Part shown: positions 12,924 through 15,945 of the stretch, in pieces | Numbering within the stretch: the stretch's first letter is position 1 | Layout of the letters: each line of letters begins with the position of its first letter | DNA from: an uncultured Ruminococcus sp. | GTDB lineage: Bacteria; Bacillota; Clostridia; Oscillospirales; Ruminococcaceae | Reading direction: 5' to 3' | DNA length: 15,945 nucleotides | Assembly: GCA_937894495.1 (NCBI GenBank) | Contig: CALCRR010000290.1 | Coordinates: 1 to 15,945 of the forward strand | Notes under the pieces: model-generated | The model's input: only the letters and a program-made list of their open reading frames with translations | The model's database searches: none | What the model was told of the DNA's origin: nothing | Program-made: the position numbers and the translations under genes

Positions 12924-13817
12924 TTATGCCTTTCTGGTGTACCCGGTCAGACAGATCCAGCCTGCACCGCTCTTGAGCTTACCCCAAACCTGCCCGCTTA
13001 CGGTCTTTTCTGCGGTTATGGTGTATATGCCCTTATCCTTGATACAGCCCACGATCTTATAACTTACGCCTGCACCGCTACGGATATTGAGCGCATCAGT
13101 TGTGATCTTTACCTTATATGAGGTGCTTGTCGCGGCGGGTACTGAGTACACCGCTTTGCCGTTCTCATCGAATACGCTATACCCCGCCTTACATACCTTT
13201 TTGGCACTGCTGAGGTTTTTATATGCGCCTATCTGAGATTTGCTGTCAGCCCAAGACTTTCTCACCCTATATATCGTAGTTGTGGTAGTCTGCGTGTTCG
13301 TGCTTGTAGAGCTGCCGCTTAACAGCTTGTTTACCTCAGTTGCTATGTATGGGAACTTACCGCCGAGATATGGTCCGGGGCAACCCGTAGCCGCAAACCA
13401 TCTGTGCATGGTGAGATTACCAGAGGTGTCGCCTGTGTAATTCAGTTTCTTTATACCGTTGCGCTTGCAGATATCAGCACACAACTTTATGCAGGCTGCA
13501 AGGGCCTTATCGGAAACGTGCCAGTTAGGATCACCGCCGTCATTAGCCACCTCGATAGTAACGGCCCTCATATCATTCTCTCTGCTTGAGCTTGTCCATG
13601 CTCTGTACTTTTCATCGACCATAACGCCTATATTGCCGCTTGAGTCGATGCAGTAATTACAAGAGCCGCCCCTTGACTGTACCGAGCTGCAACAGCCCGC
13701 AAGCGTACCGTTACCCGCCATGTGGTGAATAGTGATCCTATCTATGGCGTGATCTCTTATGTTGTAATGGTCTGTTGTACCCGACCATTTCCACGTTGCT
13801 AAACTACTATTACTCAT
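12924..13817 (-). CDS. N-acetylmuramoyl-L-alanine amidase (endolysin) with SH3 domain
   Basis: A 297-residue phage-type lysin. Residues 20 to about 165 form an Amidase_2 / PGRP-type zinc amidase. Zinc ligands are visible as H31 or H32 in TIHHMAG, H138 in MHRW and C146 in GCPGP, with acidic E89 in VTIEVAND. It cuts the amide bond between MurNAc and the stem peptide. A Ser/Thr-rich linker (about 167-181) leads to a small repeat-like region (183-224) and a C-terminal bacterial SH3 domain (about 234-297, with ALNIRSGAG) that should bind the cell wall. No signal peptide, consistent with release through the holin. It starts 14 nt after the holin stop, with AGGAG in between. Confidence 0.95.
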   Translation of the reverse strand: MSNSSLATWKWSGTTDHYNIRDHAIDRITIHHMAGNGTLAGCCSSVQSRGGSCNYCIDSSGNIGVMVDEKYRAWTSSSRENDMRAVTIEVANDGGDPNWHVSDKALAACIKLCADICKRNGIKKLNYTGDTSGNLTMHRWFAATGCPGPYLGGKFPYIATEVNKLLSGSSTSTNTQTTTTTIYRVRKSWADSKSQIGAYKNLSSAKKVCKAGYSVFDENGKAVYSVPAATSTSYKVKITTDALNIRSGAGVSYKIVGCIKDKGIYTITAEKTVSGQVWGKLKSGAGWICLTGYTRKA

Positions 13818-13831
13818 CGTTCACCGCTCCT

Positions 13832-14026
13832 TTACTCTACATGATTCCAGTCGGCGTTCATGACCGCCGCTATTCCTGCCGCTACCGCCGATGCTACTAC
13901 CGTCTTTACAGCCTCACTATCTGTGATGCTGATAAGTACGATATTAGCCGCTATGTACCCGGCTGCCGCCTGTCCGAATGTTCTGAGCGCTCTGTAAAGC
14001 CACTCGCTCATCTTTTTGCGATTCAT
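13832..14026 (-). CDS. Holin, r1t-like small membrane protein
   Basis: A 64-residue protein with a basic N-terminal stretch (MNRKKMSEWLYRALRTFGQ), a hydrophobic segment (about 20-33) and a second hydrophobic Ala/Val-rich segment (about 39-57). Length, the two-span pattern and the aromatic-basic start fit r1t-type phage holins. It would form pores in the membrane to release the endolysin encoded next. GGAGG lies upstream of ATG 14026. The gap to the previous gene (14027-14139) is longer than others in this cluster and holds G-run repeats. The family assignment is from memory of the pattern. Confidence 0.75.
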   Translation of the reverse strand: MNRKKMSEWLYRALRTFGQAAAGYIAANIVLISITDSEAVKTVVASAVAAGIAAVMNADWNHVE

Positions 14027-14139
14027 GAATAAATCCCTCCTATCTCGCGTCAGGGCGCGCCAGATTTAACGTGTGAGGCGCACCCCTTAAAACTATACCC
14101 CTAAAGGACAAAGCCCCTTAGAAACGATTTCTCAATGTG

Positions 14140-14433
14140 TTATGAGTTACTGTCTTTACCCTCAAGCATATCCAGCCTGTGATGAGCTGATTTTGCAGAC
14201 TGTTCTACGATTATCAGCCGGTCCCTTAAATCCTGCATATCTGTCCGGGTGTTGCGAACGTCAGCCTTGATCTCCGAAACAGATGAGTTTATCGTTTCCA
14301 GTTTGACAATTACCGTTGTCATCTCTGCTGCCGCCTGTCTGTTGTCGGAGTTTTGATTACGCTTGATGTTAGTGAAGCCTACCACCGCCGCCACAATGAG
14401 AGATATAACAGATATGATAACACCTATCTCCAT
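14140..14433 (-). CDS. Membrane-anchored coiled-coil protein, XhlA-like
   Basis: A 97-residue protein with an N-terminal transmembrane segment (residues 3-20, IGVIISVISLIVAAVVGF). A coiled-coil region follows (about 40-92, with heptad-like TVIVKLETINSSVSEIKADV). This layout is typical of small proteins next to holin and endolysin in Firmicutes phages, such as the haemolysin XhlA family, although XhlA usually has its membrane span at the C-terminus. The role could be membrane disruption or a holin partner. GAGGTG upstream of the start lies inside the end of the previous gene, with a 4-nt gap. Confidence 0.7.
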   Translation of the reverse strand: MEIGVIISVISLIVAAVVGFTNIKRNQNSDNRQAAAEMTTVIVKLETINSSVSEIKADVRNTRTDMQDLRDRLIIVEQSAKSAHHRLDMLEGKDSNS

Positions 14434-14437
14434 AGCA

Positions 14438-14800
14438 TTACACCTCTATATTTACAAAAGGCTCAAGAGCCATAAGCAGGTCAGGCGAAATGGAGATGTT
14501 TTCGCCGCTTATGTCGATCTTATCAGGCATCTCTACCGTTACCGCCAAGAGCTGTGAGAACTTTTCGGCAAACTCAGCCCTCTTATCTGTCGGTATGGTG
14601 TACTGTGTGCCGTCCTCGCTGAGTGTGCTGCCGATATCCTGTAAGAGCTTGATACGCTGTGTGTTAAAGGTTTCAAGCTCTGCATTTACGGTCTTGAGCA
14701 GCTTTGCAACCCTGTATGATGTTGCAATACTAAGCTCTTTCTGTGAAAATGCTGTCAGCGCCTCTTTAGCGTTGAAAATAGTTTCAAGTGTTACTGTCAT
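14438..14800 (-). CDS. Hypothetical phage late protein
   Basis: A 120-residue protein of a type commonly found between tail fibre and lysis genes in clostridial phages. It is mostly helical for the first 60 residues (LETIFNAKEALTAFSQKE, VAKLLKTVNAELETFNTQ), followed by a shorter mixed region. No motif gives a function. Its Shine-Dalgarno AGGAGG lies in the last two codons of the tail-fibre gene, and its end overlaps the next gene's Shine-Dalgarno, so it is translated within the late operon. Confidence 0.75.
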   Translation of the reverse strand: MTVTLETIFNAKEALTAFSQKELSIATSYRVAKLLKTVNAELETFNTQRIKLLQDIGSTLSEDGTQYTIPTDKRAEFAEKFSQLLAVTVEMPDKIDISGENISISPDLLMALEPFVNIEV

Positions 14801-14805
14801 AGTAA

Positions 14806-15945
14806 TTACCTCCTTAATTCGTGGATCTGATTTTCAAGGTCCTTTATATATGCAAGCATTAGAGGAATAAACTCCTCATAGCGTAAAGCATATTCTGATT
14901 TATCATTGTATAGGTCAATGAATCCGGCAAACTCTTTTGTATCAATGCCTATGGCGTTCATGCTTTCAAGTACCTGCTGTGCGATAAACCCGGTATGCGT
15001 TCTACCGCTCAAAGCTATATCATCTGTGTAGCTGAATGATACGGGCTTTATAGCCTTGATGAGCTGTAAATACTTATCGGGTAGATCTTTTATGTTCTTT
15101 TTCTTTCGGGCGTCTGAATCTGTGGCAACAGGAGAGCCGTTAGCGTAAATTGCTGATCCGATAAGTCTTAAAGGGCTGCTGCTTCTACCTAAATAGATAG
15201 TTTCAGAGGACCAGTTATACCACATAGCATCCCTATGAGAAAATTCCGAGCTATTATAAAAGCGTATCGTACCAGATATCTCAGGGCTACCGTAGAAAAA
15301 CATATGTGCACCCGTGAAATGAGAATTGATACCACTTGCACCTATCCAAATGCCGGAATGAGCGACACCATCACTACTTTCGCTCGCATATCGTAATGCG
15401 ATAGCTCCATTACAAACTATACCGTATGAATTTTTTAGGGTGATTGATCCATTTGATTGAATACCGTTGCTAAATGTGGCTTTACCTGTAAAACTCGATG
15501 TACTGCTTACACTTAATGAACTACTCATAGTAACAGCATTATCAAATTTCGTTGTGCCTACAAAACGATGTCTGCAACCCTCATACGAAGCGGCATCTTG
15601 TATATTACATCTATAATAAGTTTCAATTCCGCTGTCGAATACAGCTCCTATAGCTATACCGTCATAGTTTCCGCTGCCGAGTATCGCATATTGGCTTGCA
15701 TAACTGGATGATACTATAAGGGCTTTCATAACTCTCTTACCTTTATAAAAGCTCTCTATTGTGCCATCGTGAATTTCTGTCTCCAAATTGTCACTTGTTG
15801 TTGTTATCGTCCCCGTAAGATTAACGCTTTTTGCTGTTATTACACCGTTGCTCGACAAACTGAAATTACCAGACCTTGTACTTATTGCACCTGTATTGAG
15901 GTTGATTTGCATACCACCCGTACCTGCAACATAGTTTGCTGATTT
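14806..15945 (-). CDS. Phage tail fibre with C-terminal peptidase S74 chaperone domain, partial
   Basis: The visible 379 codons run off the window end, so the N-terminus is missing. An internal ATG at 15912 should not be read as the start. The early part has short glycine-rich beta repeats (for example GVITAKSVNLTGTITTTSD), typical of tail tip or fibre proteins of Firmicutes siphophages. The middle (about 60-265) is a Ser/Gly-rich beta region. The last 110 residues match an intramolecular chaperone of the S74 family, with the Ser-Asp dyad in DSDARKKKNI near visible residues 276-285 and a C-terminal coiled coil (IKDLENQIHELRR). In that family the chaperone trimerises the fibre and cuts itself off. 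The fibre probably decides host binding. Confidence 0.9.
   Translation of the reverse strand, partial: KSANYVAGTGGMQINLNTGAISTRSGNFSLSSNGVITAKSVNLTGTITTTSDNLETEIHDGTIESFYKGKRVMKALIVSSSYASQYAILGSGNYDGIAIGAVFDSGIETYYRCNIQDAASYEGCRHRFVGTTKFDNAVTMSSSLSVSSTSSFTGKATFSNGIQSNGSITLKNSYGIVCNGAIALRYASESSDGVAHSGIWIGASGINSHFTGAHMFFYGSPEISGTIRFYNSSEFSHRDAMWYNWSSETIYLGRSSSPLRLIGSAIYANGSPVATDSDARKKKNIKDLPDKYLQLIKAIKPVSFSYTDDIALSGRTHTGFIAQQVLESMNAIGIDTKEFAGFIDLYNDKSEYALRYEEFIPLMLAYIKDLENQIHELRR

Overview
The window looks like a chromosomal segment of a Gram-positive clostridium, most likely a Ruminococcus-type gut member of the Oscillospiraceae. The basis is strong AGGAGG-type ribosome binding sites, near-consensus sigma-A promoters with 17-nt spacers, a tryptophan T-box leader, a TrpG-TrpD fusion, and the oxidoreductase / oxidoreductase / DUF1667 trio common in clostridia. 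The genus is an inference from gene style.

Region 1 (about 60-3230, + strand): one promoter drives three translationally coupled genes. They are a GlpA-like FAD oxidoreductase with a C-terminal BFD-type [2Fe-2S] domain, a two-dinucleotide-fold NAD(FAD) oxidoreductase, and a small four-cysteine DUF1667 protein. Together they look like a flavin/iron-sulfur dehydrogenase complex, probably for glycerol 3-phosphate or a similar alpha-hydroxy substrate. A strong bidirectional terminator separates them from the convergent trp operon.

Region 2 (3282-9650, - strand): a tryptophan operon in the order trpE, trpGD (fused), trpC, trpB, trpA. A sigma-A promoter and a roughly 300-nt T-box leader with a UGG specifier precede it. 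No trpF (phosphoribosylanthranilate isomerase) is present, so that step must be encoded elsewhere. TrpA carries Glu where the classical catalytic Asp60 sits.

Region 3 (9830-10032, + strand): a tRNA-Ser(GGA) gene with its own consensus promoter and a perfect 17-bp hairpin terminator.

Region 4 (about 10040 to the window end, mostly - strand): the late-gene end of a prophage or related element, read right to left. It holds a tail fibre ending in a peptidase S74 chaperone domain (its start lies beyond the window), two small structural/lysis-associated proteins, an r1t-type holin and an N-acetylmuramoyl-L-alanine amidase with an SH3 domain. Between the endolysin and the tRNA-side end lies a separate cassette. 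A small Cro/CI-type regulator on + faces a leftward operon of five small proteins of unknown function on -. The two promoters share a compact region with a perfect 10-bp inverted-repeat operator inside the leftward promoter and related sites near the rightward one. This is where Firmicutes phages often carry lysogenic-conversion genes, and it is the most interesting part of the window. A 13-bp perfect tandem repeat next to a palindrome lies between the tRNA and the cassette and could mark the element's attachment end. An array of GTAAC pentamers fills the gap between the regulator gene and the amidase.
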